Assembly (NCBI RefSeq): GCF_018919485.1
Contig: NZ_JAHLMU010000001.1
Span: 2,237,538-2,301,537 of the forward strand
Length of the DNA: 64,000 nucleotides
Source: Psychrobacter sp. TAE2020
GTDB taxonomy: Bacteria > Pseudomonadota > Gammaproteobacteria > Pseudomonadales > Moraxellaceae
Direction: 5' to 3'
Positions 29,683 to 37,537 of this stretch are shown here, piece by piece. Positions within the stretch are counted from its first letter, which is position 1. Every line of letters begins with the position of its first letter. Under the pieces are notes generated by a model. The model worked only from the letters and a program-made list of their open reading frames with translations. It did not search any database and was not told the origin of the DNA. The translations under genes were made by a program, and so were the position numbers.

Positions 29683-30240
29683 TAATTAATGGCGAGACAA
29701 CATTTAGCCTCATTGGCTTTTTCCACTTTCAAAGACTCACACAATTAATAGCGCTAAAACTCTTCTTGCCCTAGTTTCGTCTACCTTATTATTTCTGCAC
29801 CACCTTAGAGATACTAAGTAAACCACTTCGAGTGGCTCACTTACTTAGCCTTTAATTAGTATTCAATAACCATAACTTTATGCAAACGATAATACCCCAA
29901 CACTTTAACCCAGTGTTGGCTAGGTTAGGCCTGTCTAAAAATTGCTGATAGTCCGAATCATCAACTGTTATTGTAGAGATAGGGGCGTAGAGAGCTTGAG
30001 GGCAGCAATCATTAAAACGATGCTGATGGTAGTAAGCTTCTAGAACGTACGGTTCAAATAGTTATAGGTTTTGCCATTTCTATTGGCTTTGAGCGGTGAT
30101 ATCCTGCAAAACAGCTAAGCTGTTTAAAGGGTTTGAATAAAGGGCTACTATCAGTATTTAGTGAGATAGCGACAACCCAATAAACCTCAATAACAGAAGT
30201 AGGTAGTTAATAATAACTATAATTAGACCAAGGATTAGGT
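29683..30240. other. Intergenic region with a possible gene remnant
   Basis: No intact gene is supported in 558 bases. A hairpin CCAACACT...AGTGTTGG lies at about 29898-29919. On the minus strand, from about 30070 down to 29870, an open stretch reads EPYVLEAYYHQHRFNDCCPQ, which looks protein-like but has no start codon and no family I know. It may be the end of a lost gene. Confidence 0.35.
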
Positions 30241-30654
30241 ATGTCTGCAACTAAAGAAGAGATCGTCGCCTTTATGGCATTAGAGTTTCCACATGCCAAA
30301 TACCAAGTTGAGGCAGTAGGGGATAACCGTGCGATCATAGCGCATGAGATTGGTATAAAGGAGCTACGCCCAGGTGGCACGGTTGCCGGCCCTGTATTGA
30401 TGAGCATTGCTGATGTCGCACTTTATGTGGCGATACTAGGTACGATTGGCATTGTTCCGTTGGCAGTAACCACTAGCCTTAATATCAACTTTTTGCGTAA
30501 ACCAACAGCAGAAGCCCGCATTATCGCTGACTGCAAATTGATAAAAGTAGGGCGCTCGCTAATCGTAGGTGAAGTATCTTTATATTCAGAAGGCTGTGAT
30601 GATTTGGTGGCTCATGTGGTTGGCACTTATGCTATACCGCCCAAGCGTGACTAA
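30241..30654 (+). CDS. PaaI-type hotdog thioesterase
   Basis: This 137-residue cytoplasmic protein has a hotdog fold. LRPGGTVAGPVLMSIADVALYVAI carries the catalytic loop and central-helix pattern of PaaI/YbgC-like acyl-CoA thioesterases. It continues with TTSLNINFLRKP and IADCKLIKVGRSLIVGEVSLYS. It has no operon partner. The substrate is probably an acyl-CoA, unspecified. Confidence 0.85.
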   Translation: MSATKEEIVAFMALEFPHAKYQVEAVGDNRAIIAHEIGIKELRPGGTVAGPVLMSIADVALYVAILGTIGIVPLAVTTSLNINFLRKPTAEARIIADCKLIKVGRSLIVGEVSLYSEGCDDLVAHVVGTYAIPPKRD

Positions 30655-30706
30655 GCGTGACTAAGCGTGGCAAAGCGACTTATAACTCGCTACTGTTAAA
30701 CACAAG

Positions 30707-30900
30707 TTATCTTTTTACATAGACGTCTTTCCTCAAACCTTTATCAGTGGGATAACTATACTCAACTCTCTTATCCAAAACCTTGCCATGAGGATTAATT
30801 ACATAGCAGTCCACTGGCGTGCCAACATGCTACTGCTTATGCCAGTTGTACAAGCACCTAAACTAAGGGTGGCTAATAGACACAATCCTAGGGTTTTCAT
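30707..30900 (-). pseudogene. Frameshifted small lipoprotein gene
   Basis: From ATG at 30900 the frame gives MKTLGLCLLATLSLGACTTG, a lipoprotein signal with lipobox LGAC, and soon stops. A one-base change of frame near 30830 restores a continuous reading HVGTPVDCYVINPHGKVLDK on to DKGLRKDVYVKR and a stop at 30707. The two halves fit one 60-70 residue lipoprotein broken by a single frameshift. A sequencing error would give the same picture. Confidence 0.65.
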
Positions 30901-31059
30901 CGCTTAATCTCGTAGCTTATTGGCTTAGTTTAATTGGCTTATATCACTGTCTACTATAATCGTATTTTTAAGCAATGACATCTGCCAACTATCTTAGACC
31001 CTGCTATCATTACCGCATTATAAAAGTTCATAACTTTGCAAAGTACTAAGGAATAAAGA

Positions 31060-32598
31060 ATGCCCGCCAGCACCGTTAATCAGATGACCAATAAGATTAA
31101 TCAAGACGATATTAATAAAGCGGTATGGAACGCCTGTGACACTTTCCGTGGGGTCATCAGCGCCGATACTTATAAAGACTTTATCTTAACTATGCTGTTT
31201 TTGAAGTATATCTCTGATGTCTATAAAGACGAGTACAACAAGTTGGTTGAGCAGTACGGCGACAACCCAGAATTGATCCATGCGATGATGTCCAAGCAGC
31301 GCTTTGTACTGCCTGAAGGCGCAAGCTTTTGGGATTTATACGAGCAGCGTCATCAAGCCGGTAACGGTCAACGTATTGACCAAGCCTTACATGGGCTAGA
31401 AGAAGCCAATGGTACCAAGCTTAAGAACGTCTTCCAAGATATTAGCTTTAACACTGATAAGCTCGGTCAAGAAAAACAAAAGAACGAATTGCTTCGTCAC
31501 TTATTAGAAGACTTCGGCAAAGACATCCTCAATCTAAGTGCTGAGCGAGTCGGCAGCCTTGATGTGATTGGTAATGCTTATGAATTCTTAATCAAGCACT
31601 TCGCTGCCGGTAGTGGGGCGACTGCTGGTGAGTTCTATACGCCACCCGAAGTGTCTGATCTATTAGCGACAATCCTCGCGCCTGTTGAAGGCGATCAAAT
31701 ATGTGATCCTGCGTGTGGTTCGGGTTCGCTATTGATTAAGTGCGGGGCAATGGTACGCAAAAACTCTGGCTCGAAAAAGTATGCGCTATTCGGTCAAGAA
31801 GCTATTGGCTCGACGTGGGCATTGGCCAAGATGAATATGTTCCTGCATGGTGAGGATAACCACCGTATTGAGTGGGGCGATACTATCCGTAATCCACTGC
31901 TACTCGATAAAGACGGTAAGCATCTATTACAATTCGATGTAGTGACTGCCAACCCACCGTTCTCACTGGATAAATGGGGTCATGAGGATGCCAGTAGCGA
32001 TCCCTATGGGCGCTTCCATCGTGGGGTTCCACCGAAGACTAAGGGCGACTATGCTTTTATCAGTCATATGATTGAAACGCTAAAGCCCGCCACTGGTCGT
32101 ATGGGTGTGGTGGTACCGCATGGCGTGTTGTTCCGTGCGTCTAGTGAAGGCAAAATCCGTCAGCAACTTATCGAAGAAAACTTGCTCGATACGGTCATTG
32201 GCTTACCAGCGAGCTTATTCTTTGGTACGGGGATTCCAGCGGCTATCTTATTGTTTAAGAAAAATAGAAGCGATGACAAAGTCCTATTTATTGATGCGAG
32301 TAATGAGTTTAAATCGGGTAAAAATCAAAACCAGCTAACCCCTGACAATATTAATAAAATCATCGAGACTTATAAAGCTCGTGACAATGTCGATAAGTAC
32401 GCCTACCTTGCCACCTTTGATGAAATAAAAGAAAACGACTTTAACCTCAATATTCCACGTTATGTCGATACGTTTGAGGAAGAAGCAGAGATTGATTTGG
32501 ATGCGGTACGTGTTGAGCGTCTTGAGTTAAAAGCTGAGTTGGAAAGTTTAGAGACTGAGATGGCAGGGTTTTTAAAGGAGTTGGGTTATGGTGCCTAG
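31060..32598 (+). CDS. hsdM: Type I restriction-modification DNA methyltransferase subunit (HsdM)
   Basis: HsdM is the N6-adenine methyltransferase subunit of a type I complex. The 512-residue protein has an N-terminal HsdM_N helical domain (about residues 10-150). The SAM-binding motif DPACGSGSLL and the catalytic ANPPFSLDKWG follow, and the tail is coiled-coil rich (VERLELKAELESLETEM). It begins the hsd operon behind an AAGGAA site and overlaps hsdS by 11 bases. Confidence 0.96.
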   Translation: MPASTVNQMTNKINQDDINKAVWNACDTFRGVISADTYKDFILTMLFLKYISDVYKDEYNKLVEQYGDNPELIHAMMSKQRFVLPEGASFWDLYEQRHQAGNGQRIDQALHGLEEANGTKLKNVFQDISFNTDKLGQEKQKNELLRHLLEDFGKDILNLSAERVGSLDVIGNAYEFLIKHFAAGSGATAGEFYTPPEVSDLLATILAPVEGDQICDPACGSGSLLIKCGAMVRKNSGSKKYALFGQEAIGSTWALAKMNMFLHGEDNHRIEWGDTIRNPLLLDKDGKHLLQFDVVTANPPFSLDKWGHEDASSDPYGRFHRGVPPKTKGDYAFISHMIETLKPATGRMGVVVPHGVLFRASSEGKIRQQLIEENLLDTVIGLPASLFFGTGIPAAILLFKKNRSDDKVLFIDASNEFKSGKNQNQLTPDNINKIIETYKARDNVDKYAYLATFDEIKENDFNLNIPRYVDTFEEEAEIDLDAVRVERLELKAELESLETEMAGFLKELGYGA

Positions 32599-33853
32599 TG
32601 GATGGGAAGTTAAAACTCTTGAACAAGCTAATATTACTGTAACCGATGGTGATAGAGGAAAAGAATATCCTAAATCATCAGAATTTTTTGATTCTGGCTA
32701 CTGCCTTTTCTTAAGTGCTAAGAATGTGACAAAAAATGGATTTTCTTTTTTAGACACGCAATTTATTTCAGAAGAAAAACATAGAAAACTGAGAAAAGGG
32801 GTAGTTAAAAAAGGTGACATTGTACTTACGACTAGAGGGTCAGTTGGTCAGTTCGCGTATTACGATCAAACAGTTAATTTCGAAAATATAAGAATAAACT
32901 CAGGTATGGTAACACTTGGATGTTTAAACTCTGAATTAGAAAGTGACTTTTTCTACGCTTTGAGTAAGTCCTCGCTGATTGCAAGACAGATAGATTCAGC
33001 AGCTTTTGGTTCAGCACAACCTCAGTTAACTGTCAAAATAATTAAGTCTTTGAAGTTACCAGTTCCACCAATTCCAGAACAACAAAAAATCGCCAAAATC
33101 TTATCCACTTGGGATAAAGCGATTAGCACTACTGAGCATTTAATTGACAATAGTACCCAGCAGAAAAAAGCCTTGATGCAGCAATTGCTGACAGGTAAAA
33201 AGCGGTTGCTTGATGATAATGGTCAGCGGTTTGAGGGTGAGTGGGAAGAGTATAAACTTGGCGACATAACTGACTTTATAAGAGATGGAACTCATGGCAC
33301 GCATGAAAGATATGAAAGTGGCGTACCAATGCTTTCAGCTAAAAATATCACTAAGCAAAACACGGTTGATTTTGACGATGCCCCCTACATTAGCGAAGAT
33401 GATTATAATAAAATTCATGCTAGGTATACGATTGAAAGTGGTGATATCTTACTAACGGTTGTTGGAACGCTTGGGCGTGTAGCTCTAGTGCCAGAAGAGC
33501 TAGCCGAGAAGTTTACGCTTCAAAGAAGTGTAGCTATTATCAGAGTTGCAAAAGGTGTCTGTAACCAGTTTTTGATGCAGTTATTTAGTAGTAGCGACTT
33601 CACTCATTTGCTTCATAGAAAATCAAACTCTACTGCTCAGGCAGGGGTTTATTTAGGTGAGCTTGGCAAATTAAAAATTCTCCTACCAAGTTTTGAAGAA
33701 CAACAAAAAATCGCCACTGTGTTAACCAATGCCGATAAAGAAATTGAATTGCTTGAGCAGCAACTGGCTGATTTGCAGCAAGAGAAAAAGGCGTTGATGC
33801 AGGTGTTGTTGACGGGTAATAAGCGGGTAGTGGTTGATGGGGAGGTTGATTGA
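32588..33853 (+). CDS. hsdS: Type I restriction-modification specificity subunit (HsdS)
   Basis: HsdS recognises the bipartite target sequence for the complex. The 421-residue protein has two target-recognition domains (about 1-150 and 210-360). Each is followed by a conserved helical spacer of the form PEQQKIAKIL...KKALMQQLLTGKKR, the second being EEQQKIATVLTNADKEIELL. The base composition of the first recognition domain is more AT-rich than hsdM, as is common for exchanged recognition domains. A partial copy of its 3' end lies near 36.5 kb. The next gene starts within its stop codon. Confidence 0.95.
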   Translation: MVPSGWEVKTLEQANITVTDGDRGKEYPKSSEFFDSGYCLFLSAKNVTKNGFSFLDTQFISEEKHRKLRKGVVKKGDIVLTTRGSVGQFAYYDQTVNFENIRINSGMVTLGCLNSELESDFFYALSKSSLIARQIDSAAFGSAQPQLTVKIIKSLKLPVPPIPEQQKIAKILSTWDKAISTTEHLIDNSTQQKKALMQQLLTGKKRLLDDNGQRFEGEWEEYKLGDITDFIRDGTHGTHERYESGVPMLSAKNITKQNTVDFDDAPYISEDDYNKIHARYTIESGDILLTVVGTLGRVALVPEELAEKFTLQRSVAIIRVAKGVCNQFLMQLFSSSDFTHLLHRKSNSTAQAGVYLGELGKLKILLPSFEEQQKIATVLTNADKEIELLEQQLADLQQEKKALMQVLLTGNKRVVVDGEVD

Positions 33854-35073
33854 TGGATATAAACGATTTAAGAAACATTGATGTTCAAGATAGACAGATA
33901 AATGTTCTACTTAGAGATGCTGCTGGAAAAGAATTTGAGTTCAAAACTTTGGGGAAACTGATAGACTTTTTAAATACAGAAGCAGAATTTTGGAGAAGCT
34001 TTAATTCTTCACTTGGAAGAAAGCTTAGTTTAGAAACAGAGTACTCAACTGAGTTGTACGAGGTCAAGTCTTTAAAGTTGATTGCAAAAGTTGGTGAGTA
34101 TTTCACAGACATAAATCAAAACCTAAATGAAGAGATTTTTTCTACTAGCTCTAAGTTAGAGATAGCAGTTGATGACATAAGTAAAAGAGTTAATTCGAAC
34201 TCTTTTAAATATTGGTTTCACTCAGAGAATAGTTTTTGTAAAAGGGGTGAAGAGGTTTTAGAACAACTAGGAGTCAGAGCTGCTAATAATTTTTTTACTA
34301 GCTTTATTAGTGAAACCAACTTTACCAGCCTTGATACTATAGATGGGTTCAAAGGAGCAATGCTTGGTTACGACTTCCAATCACAAGATGAAAACTTTTT
34401 AACCGATAGAGCGACTCTTGAAGAAGAGTCTGTAAATGAATTGAAAAGTAGTATTCTCAAAACCCGTGATAGTTTGCGTGATGATTTTCATGAACTACGA
34501 ACTAAGCTGAGAAAAGACGTCAAAACTGAGTTAGATTCTGACCAAGAACAATTCAGGCTTTGGGTAGAAAAAATCGAAAACTTGGAAAACACTTATAAAG
34601 AAAAGCTAAGGCTAGAGCCTGCCGCTAGCTATTGGAAGACCAAAGCAGAGGAATATAAGAAATTAGGTAATCGTTGGGCTTGGATTTTATCAGGTTTTAT
34701 TGTAGTTGGGTTCTTAGTTTTCGGCGCTTTATTCTATGCATGGGTAAGCTCACAAAGCACCGCTATAAGTCTGGATAGTTTACAAGGAGTCGTACTATTT
34801 ATTACTGTTTTGTCTATCTATGCCTTCGCTATAAAAGCACTCTCAAAGATGGTATTTAGCTCGTATCACTTACAGCGTGATGCAGAAGAACGTGAGCAGT
34901 TAACACACTTATATTTAGCATTAACGCACGAAAAAGATGACTTTGATTCTGATGCTCGCAATATTGTATTACAAGCCCTATTTAGCCGAGCCGATACTGG
35001 TCTTATATCTGGTGATTCAAGTCCAACTATGCCTGGACTTCATGAAATTATTAATGCATCATCGAATAGATAG
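33853..35073 (+). CDS. Membrane and coiled-coil protein in the hsd operon (DUF6161-like)
   Basis: The function is unknown. The 406-residue protein has a helical N-terminal half and a charged coiled-coil region (about 195-270). Two membrane segments follow (about 277-300, ILSGFIVVGFLVFGALFYAW, and about 310-332), then a conserved-looking cytoplasmic tail HLYLALTHEKDDFDSDARNI. From memory the layout resembles DUF6161 proteins seen beside restriction genes, but this was not checked. The ATG at 33853 overlaps the hsdS stop (TGATG) behind GGGAGG, so it is translationally coupled to hsdS and belongs to the operon. Confidence 0.7.
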   Translation: MDINDLRNIDVQDRQINVLLRDAAGKEFEFKTLGKLIDFLNTEAEFWRSFNSSLGRKLSLETEYSTELYEVKSLKLIAKVGEYFTDINQNLNEEIFSTSSKLEIAVDDISKRVNSNSFKYWFHSENSFCKRGEEVLEQLGVRAANNFFTSFISETNFTSLDTIDGFKGAMLGYDFQSQDENFLTDRATLEEESVNELKSSILKTRDSLRDDFHELRTKLRKDVKTELDSDQEQFRLWVEKIENLENTYKEKLRLEPAASYWKTKAEEYKKLGNRWAWILSGFIVVGFLVFGALFYAWVSSQSTAISLDSLQGVVLFITVLSIYAFAIKALSKMVFSSYHLQRDAEEREQLTHLYLALTHEKDDFDSDARNIVLQALFSRADTGLISGDSSPTMPGLHEIINASSNR

Positions 35074-35201
35074 AGGTAGATGATGGGGCTCACTAATAGT
35101 TAAGAATTCACATAATACATATTATAAATATTTACGTTTTTTATAATATTTAAGCTTTTGATATATTAATTTAATACCTCACTTACAATAAGGATAAAAA
35201 A

Positions 35202-35498
35202 ATGACACATCGTTTTCTTGAGGATGAAAGGTTTGTTCAAGCGGCCTATAGAGAGATAGAGGGCATTACTTTAAACAATATATTTACCCAATCTTTTGTC
35301 CAAGGTCAGGATGATTCTGATATTCAGTTATCACCACATGCTGCATTTGTAACAGCCGTGAATATATATCATTCTAAAGGGTTATTAGAGGAATCATATA
35401 TTTATCGTGCAGTTGAGGCTAAAACTTCTAAACAAATAAGAGATTTAGTCGATGAGATGTATCCTAACGTTAAAGAATATCTTGAGCAAGCAAACTGA
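35202..35498 (+). CDS. Small hypothetical protein in the restriction island
   Basis: This 98-residue, mostly helical, acidic protein has no signal peptide or membrane segment (MTHRFLEDERFVQAAYREIE at the start). I recognise no family. A clear AAGGATAAAAAA site precedes the ATG. It lies 128 bases after the membrane-protein gene and 70 before the next small gene on the same strand. Its low GC content, like that of its neighbour, suggests accessory DNA. Confidence 0.6.
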   Translation: MTHRFLEDERFVQAAYREIEGITLNNIFTQSFVQGQDDSDIQLSPHAAFVTAVNIYHSKGLLEESYIYRAVEAKTSKQIRDLVDEMYPNVKEYLEQAN

Positions 35499-35568
35499 AA
35501 TAAATAGGAAAGGTTCAATTAACAATCCCAATATATTTGTCAATCAAGTATATGAAAAAGGAATTTAA

Positions 35569-35970
35569 ATGGCTATATTTGCAGTTGGTGCGTATTACGA
35601 TGAAGACGTCAGTAGTGACTTTATCAAACATAACATAGCAGGTCCTGGATGGGAGAAACATCAAGCACCAGAGTTGCATCAGTTTATAAGTTCATTGAAG
35701 GTTGGTGATATTATTTATATTAAATCTGCACCGCCTAGTAGTAAAAATATTACCGTTAAAGCAATAGGCGTTATCGTAGATAATGTTTTATTACAAAGCG
35801 AAGCAGATACAAAAAATATAGTGAGTGTTGGTCGTAATGTTAAATGGTTAGTAACTGAGAATTTTGAAATTGCTAAGCCAAAAGAAAAAAATAATGTTCG
35901 TCTAAATACTATGTATGAAGAGTTTCATCCAGAGGTACAAAAAATTATAATTGATAAACTTTTTGGATAA
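35569..35970 (+). CDS. Small hypothetical protein, possibly PUA/EVE-like
   Basis: This 133-residue soluble protein contains AVGAYYDEDVSSDF, a GW, and LKVGDIIYIKSA followed by ITVKAIGVIVDN. That order (aromatic, GD-I-IYIKS turn, AIG-V strand) recalls PUA-like and EVE domains that bind modified bases and often sit in restriction islands. The likeness is to the general pattern only and was not confirmed. The gene is AT-rich and follows the 98-residue gene on the same strand, preceded by AAAAAGGAATTTAA. Confidence 0.55.
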   Translation: MAIFAVGAYYDEDVSSDFIKHNIAGPGWEKHQAPELHQFISSLKVGDIIYIKSAPPSSKNITVKAIGVIVDNVLLQSEADTKNIVSVGRNVKWLVTENFEIAKPKEKNNVRLNTMYEEFHPEVQKIIIDKLFG

Positions 35971-36037
35971 ATATTAATTATTGAATGTACGTACTAGATT
36001 TAACATAACCACCATGCTACGCCCTGCCCTTTGGGTA

Positions 36038-36283
36038 ACGCGCAACCTTGGCGGTTTTTTGTTGCCTTTTTTATGGCGTCTTTAGTAGAGATTTGGGCTA
36101 CAATCGATAAAACCAAACAAGTAATCAAACAAACAAACGCTATGTCTAAAGTGGGCAGATATGACCAATCCAATCTCTAATATTAGCGCCAGTGCAAGCA
36201 TCAACTTTGCCGAAGAATTCGGCTCAAAAATCCCTGCCTTAACCTTGCTTACCACGCTGGGCTATCGGTTTGTTCCACAGTAA
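36038..36283 (+). pseudogene. Copy of the hsdR leader and first 40 codons
   Basis: The stretch from 36038 matches the leader of the intact hsdR gene (from 38523), including CTATGTCTAAAGTGG just before the start. From ATG at 36161 it encodes a peptide containing FAEEFGSKIPALTLLTTLGY, close to the intact HsdR N-terminus, and ends at TAA 36281-36283. The copies differ at many positions, including indels, so the duplication is old or came from a related hsd locus. Confidence 0.8.
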
Positions 36284-36412
36284 TTATTGACAGGTAAGAA
36301 GCGGGTGGTGGTTGATAGCTGACTTGGGATAGGGCGCGATGTGTAGGCTGGGTTTTTAACCCAGCTTCAAGACTTTGCAGAATTACGATGCTGGGTTAAA
36401 AACCCAGCCTAC
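36284..36412 (+). repeat. hsdS-tail plus REP module, copy 1
   Basis: It begins with the last codons of an hsdS gene (TTGACAGGTAAGAAGCGGG) fused directly to the hsdR fragment, then runs through a short linker (GGGCGCGATGT) into a REP pair. The same module recurs at 36618-36748 with few differences, so it is a direct repeat of about 130 bases. Confidence 0.75.
36343..36412. repeat. REP inverted pair 1
   Basis: GTAGGCTGGGTTTTTAACCC at the left and GGGTTAAAAACCCAGCCTAC at the right are inverted copies, each itself a GCTGGGTT..AACCCAGC palindrome. The 70-base unit has the layout of a BIME served by a RAYT transposase. Confidence 0.85.
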
Positions 36413-36414
36413 GG

Positions 36415-36460
36415 AAAAACAGCCTACTAAAAAACAGCCTACTAAAAAACAGCCTATGAA
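36415..36460 (+). repeat. 15-base tandem repeat
   Basis: The unit AAAAACAGCCTACTA is repeated about three times, starting at the right edge of REP pair 1. It includes the outer CAGCCTAC of the REP, so it probably arose by slippage at the REP border. Confidence 0.7.
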
Positions 36461-36658
36461 AAACTTGAAACCATCAAAAGCTTAAGAATGCATATACCGT
36501 CGTCTAAACAAGAACAACAAAAAATCGCCACCGTATTGACCAATGCCGATAAAGAGATTGAATTGCTTGAGCAGCAATTGGCTGATTTTCAGCAAGAGAA
36601 AAAGGCATTGATGCAGCAGCTTTTGACGGGTAAGAAGCGGGTGGTGGTTGATGGCTGA
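36455..36658 (+). pseudogene. hsdS 3' fragment
   Basis: The frame reads KLETIKSLRMHIPSSKQEQQ, then KIATVLTNADKEIELLEQQL, and ends LLTGKKRVVVDG with TGA at 36656-36658. It matches the C-terminal conserved spacer of the intact hsdS product almost residue for residue. The few residues before EQQKIA differ, so it comes from an hsdS with another second recognition domain. The 5' part is lost at the tandem repeat. Confidence 0.85.
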
Positions 36659-36678
36659 TTTGGAATAGGGCGCGATGT

Positions 36679-36748
36679 GTAGGCTGGGTTTTTAACCCAG
36701 CTTTAAAACTTTGGAGAATTACAACGCTGGGTTAAAAACCCAGCCTAC
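36679..36748. repeat. REP inverted pair 2
   Basis: It has the same structure as pair 1, with TAGGCTGGGTTTTTAACCCA facing TGGGTTAAAAACCCAGCCTA about 20 bases apart. It is part of the second copy of the hsdS-tail module and lies about 100 bases before the RAYT gene. Confidence 0.85.
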
Positions 36749-36846
36749 GAAAAAACAGCCTACCAAACCAATCTAGCCTACAACGAGTCTCAAATTAAGA
36801 TAAGATTTAGTTTGTGAAATAATTTAGCTTTGGGGTGACCTCAATC

Positions 36847-37386
36847 ATGAGAAATTATATTCGAGACAAAACCAAAGGCGGATGTTATTTTCTCACTTTT
36901 AACTTACAAGATCGTCAGTCACAGCTGCTGACAACGCATATTAATGAATTTCGTCAGGCGTTTAAAAAAACTAAGCAGCATCAGTCGTTTGAGTTAAATG
37001 CGATGGTCGTATTACCTGACCATGTACACTTATTGATAACCCTAGCTGATGATAATGACAACTATGCCAATATTGTAGCGAATTTAAAAGCAAACTTCTC
37101 TCGTCAAATACCCAAATTAGAGTCTGAAAACATATCGCCATCAAGAGCAGATAAGAAAGAGCGTGGACTTTGGCAACGTCGGTTTTGGGAACATCGCATT
37201 CGCGACGATAATGACTATAAACAGCACGTTGACTACATTCATTACAACCCTGTAAAACATGGTTATTGTTCACAGCCAACAGAATGGAAGTATTCAACCA
37301 TTCATAAATTCATATCCGATGGCCTATATCCCAAAGGTTGGAGCTATAGCGATATAGATGATAGATTTACTCTTTATCATGATTGA
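36847..37386 (+). CDS. REP-associated tyrosine transposase (RAYT, Y1 HUH family)
   Basis: RAYTs are single-copy Y1 HUH enzymes that nick and move REP palindromes. The 179-residue protein carries the HUH motif HVHLLI (near residue 60), the GLWQRRFWEHRIRDD segment and YKQHVDYIHYNPVKHG, which holds the candidate nucleophile tyrosine. Both flanks carry REP pairs, the hallmark of this family. The ATG at 36847 behind GGGGTGA is preferred over the GTG at 36835. It appears intact. Confidence 0.93.
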   Translation: MRNYIRDKTKGGCYFLTFNLQDRQSQLLTTHINEFRQAFKKTKQHQSFELNAMVVLPDHVHLLITLADDNDNYANIVANLKANFSRQIPKLESENISPSRADKKERGLWQRRFWEHRIRDDNDYKQHVDYIHYNPVKHGYCSQPTEWKYSTIHKFISDGLYPKGWSYSDIDDRFTLYHD

Positions 37387-37414
37387 AATAATTTGCGCTA
37401 TAAGCAAGGTTGTG

Positions 37415-37510
37415 GTGTGTAGGTTGGGTCAGTGCGATGTGTAGGCTGGGTTTTTAACCCAGCTTCAAGACTTTGCAGAATTACAATGCTGGGTTAAAAA
37501 CCCAGCCTAT
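37415..37510. repeat. REP half-site and REP inverted pair 3
   Basis: A degenerate half-copy (TGTAGGTTGGGTC, about 37418-37430) precedes a full pair at 37441-37510 with the same arms and central CTTTGCAGAATTAC spacer as pair 1. It forms the right flank of the RAYT gene and lies 28 bases from the stop of the BLUF gene. Confidence 0.85.
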
Positions 37511-37537
37511 AATGAGTGATAGATATCGTTATAAACA

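Larger units (their letters stand above)
35971..36846. other. Patchwork of restriction-gene fragments and REP repeats
   Basis: No intact gene lies here. In order it holds a copy of the hsdR leader with its first 40 codons, an hsdS tail fragment with a REP pair, a 15-base tandem repeat, a longer hsdS 3' fragment and a second REP pair. Each is listed separately. Confidence 0.75.

Noticed and set aside
36284..37510. CRISPR array
   Set aside because: The repeated units are palindromic REP pairs with constant inner spacers and irregular distances; no cas gene is present.
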